From Gonatopus flavifemur (taxonomy: Eukaryota; Arthropoda; Insecta; Hymenoptera; Dryinidae), in the NCBI GenBank assembly GCA_018340375.1, contig JAFFJZ010000006.1, positions 17,555,501-17,619,500 of the forward strand: DNA of 64,000 bases, read 5' to 3'. Shown here one piece after another: positions 62,741-64,000 of this stretch. The notes beneath the pieces were generated by a model. It was given only the letters and a program-made list of their open reading frames with translations, searched no databases and had not been told where the DNA came from. A program made the position numbers and the translations under genes. How positions within the stretch are numbered: the first letter of the stretch is position 1; every line of letters starts with the position of its first letter.

Positions 62741-63700
62741 GATGTTTTATGCAACCCTATTGAAAGAACCCAGCTGGGTTCCAGCCATGCTGAGTAGGAT
62801 CAACCTACATGGGATCAGGTTGATTTTACCACCCAGGCTGGTATTACCTAGAGGTCGGTACTACCCCGCATGGTTCTACCCAGTTCTAATATCAACCTGG
62901 GGCAGACCAGCTTGGTATGGCCTCAGACAGTGATAAATGAATCTTGGAAATTCCAGCAGAACAGAACTCCTGTACAATTTATCCAGAGTTTTGACATTTT
63001 CATTAAATTGCGTCACAGTTTTGTCCCACTGACATTTGAGATTTTTCTTTGATTGGAGATTAATTCGAAAGGTATCGTTTCCTTGAATTTGACAATTAAG
63101 CAGACTTCACGATTCGGTCATCAGTTTGTCAGGCTATTTGCATTGACAATACATTTATATTTGTTAATATTCTTTTGATCATGTTCTTCAATTAATCCTG
63201 GTATATAAAAACGTGCATCATATTGATTTTCCAAAATCATTCTGATGTTGGTGCACTTGAAATGAATGAAGTTTAAGTTGGTACAATTGGGACCAGGCCA
63301 GTCTAGCTGGATCCTATATTGGTTGTCGAGTCAGCCATCATGGGCTGTAACTAGCACCGATTGGAACCAAGTTGATCCCATATTAGTTGTTGGGCCAACC
63401 ATCATGACCTGTAACTGGCCCTGGCTAGTACCAAGTCGATCCAACTGGCACCAAGTTATTCCAGCTGGGACCAAGTTGAGTCCTTGTTGGATCATGCTAG
63501 GTTTTTTCAATAGGGAACAGTTCTCACTGTCTTTGAGATATCTTCAGTAAATAATTCAAAAGACGTCGAAAGGAGATCTGAAGACATCTTTTAGATTTCT
63601 CAACCAAAGATATCTTGAAGACAGTGAGAATGGTCGCATGAGACATCTTTAAGACATCCAGTGGAGATCTTTGAGATATAATAAGAAATTTAAGCTGTCT
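62741..63700. repeat. CCAACCTGG/GGACCAAGTTG repeats and AAGATATCTT repeat
   Basis: 62760-62935 and 63266-63500 hold GATCAACCT, CCAGCTGG and GGxACCAAGTTGATCC motifs in several copies; the second block contains an approximately 68 bp direct repeat with CCATCATG and CTGTAACTxGC. 63530-63690 is an AAGATATCTT/GACATCTT repeat related to 26608-28276. Open frames through them (62544-62933, 63266-63550) are not genes. Confidence 0.45.
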
Positions 63701-63721
63701 GGGATGATTTTTTATTCTGGG

Positions 63722-63980
63722 ACACGGAGGAAAATAAAGTTTAGAAAATTACTACGTTCCTACTAAATTGGCAAGATACGAGAAAACATGACTGTAATTG
63801 TTACACAGTGTAGTAAAAATCTGTACTCGATCATCTGTAACGTTGCATGCTCATGCTAAAGAGTGTCAGGCAAACCATTCATTTTTACTACATTGTCTAT
63901 CAATAAAAGTAGTATTTTCTCGTATCTTGCCAAATTAGTAGAAAATGTAGTAATCTTCTAAACTTTATTTTTCTCCGTGT
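63722..63980. mobile_element. MITE with ACACGGAGGAAAATAAAGTT termini
   Basis: The left end ACACGGAGGAAAATAAAGTT is matched inverted by AACTTTATTTTTCTCCGTGT at the right, and an inner GGCAAGATACGAGAAAA pairs with TTTTCTCGTATCTTGCC. No coding frame. Complete within the window. Confidence 0.65.
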
Positions 63981-64000
63981 ATTTATTTTTTATTGTGGTA

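Noticed and set aside
62544..62933. 129-codon plus-strand frame
   Set aside because: Its second half is repeat sequence (CCAACCTGG-type) and the start has no supporting context.

Overview
This is eukaryotic DNA from an insect. AT-rich sequence, short exons with GT-AG introns, a BEL/Pao LTR retrotransposon and many miniature inverted-repeat elements (MITEs) fit a hymenopteran, possibly a parasitoid wasp; that placement is inference. Most of the window is intergenic or intronic. Few of the open frames are real coding sequence.

Layout. 1-5,500: a MITE carrying a SINE-like box, then a small three-exon gene of unknown function (2873-3721, + strand), then a CpG-rich patch. 5,500-9,900: AT-rich sequence and foldback repeats. 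9,886-10,360: an inverted, broken relative of the protease-like genes further right. 10,360-14,450: repeats. 14,453-33,508: the core of the window, a direct tandem duplication of a secreted S1 (trypsin/chymotrypsin-fold) serine-protease-like gene. Unit A is 14,453-21,429 and unit B is 21,430-33,508. Unit B is longer because a BEL/Pao element (21,480-24,977), a composite repeat (26,608-28,276), a CACTGT MITE (29,399-29,622) and an hAT-type MITE (29,859-30,091) inserted into it. Unit A has its own insertion (20,550-21,241). 33,760-44,277: repeats, including a roughly 1.1 kb near-perfect hairpin element (38,252-39,395) nested in another repeat. 44,278-54,300: sparse, with a candidate minus-strand exon (49,769-50,009). 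54,570-54,852: the first coding exon of an unrecognised gene. Its intron appears to fill the rest of the window and contains a TTAA-flanked piggyBac-type MITE and several other foldback elements.

Most interesting result. The two tandem copies keep identical exon lengths (six exons, 930 nt, 309 aa each) and phases. By hand count their exons 3-6 differ at about 15% of positions, while the introns between them differ at only about 2%. Most exon changes alter amino acids. This reversed pattern is known from rapidly evolving venom and immunity gene families. Both products look like catalytically impaired protease homologues: Gly193 is Arg, the Cys191-Cys220 pair is gone, and copy B has also lost Asp194. 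A third, inverted copy is dead. Together this looks like a small, fast-evolving cluster of secreted pseudo-proteases. A venom or immune role is inference.
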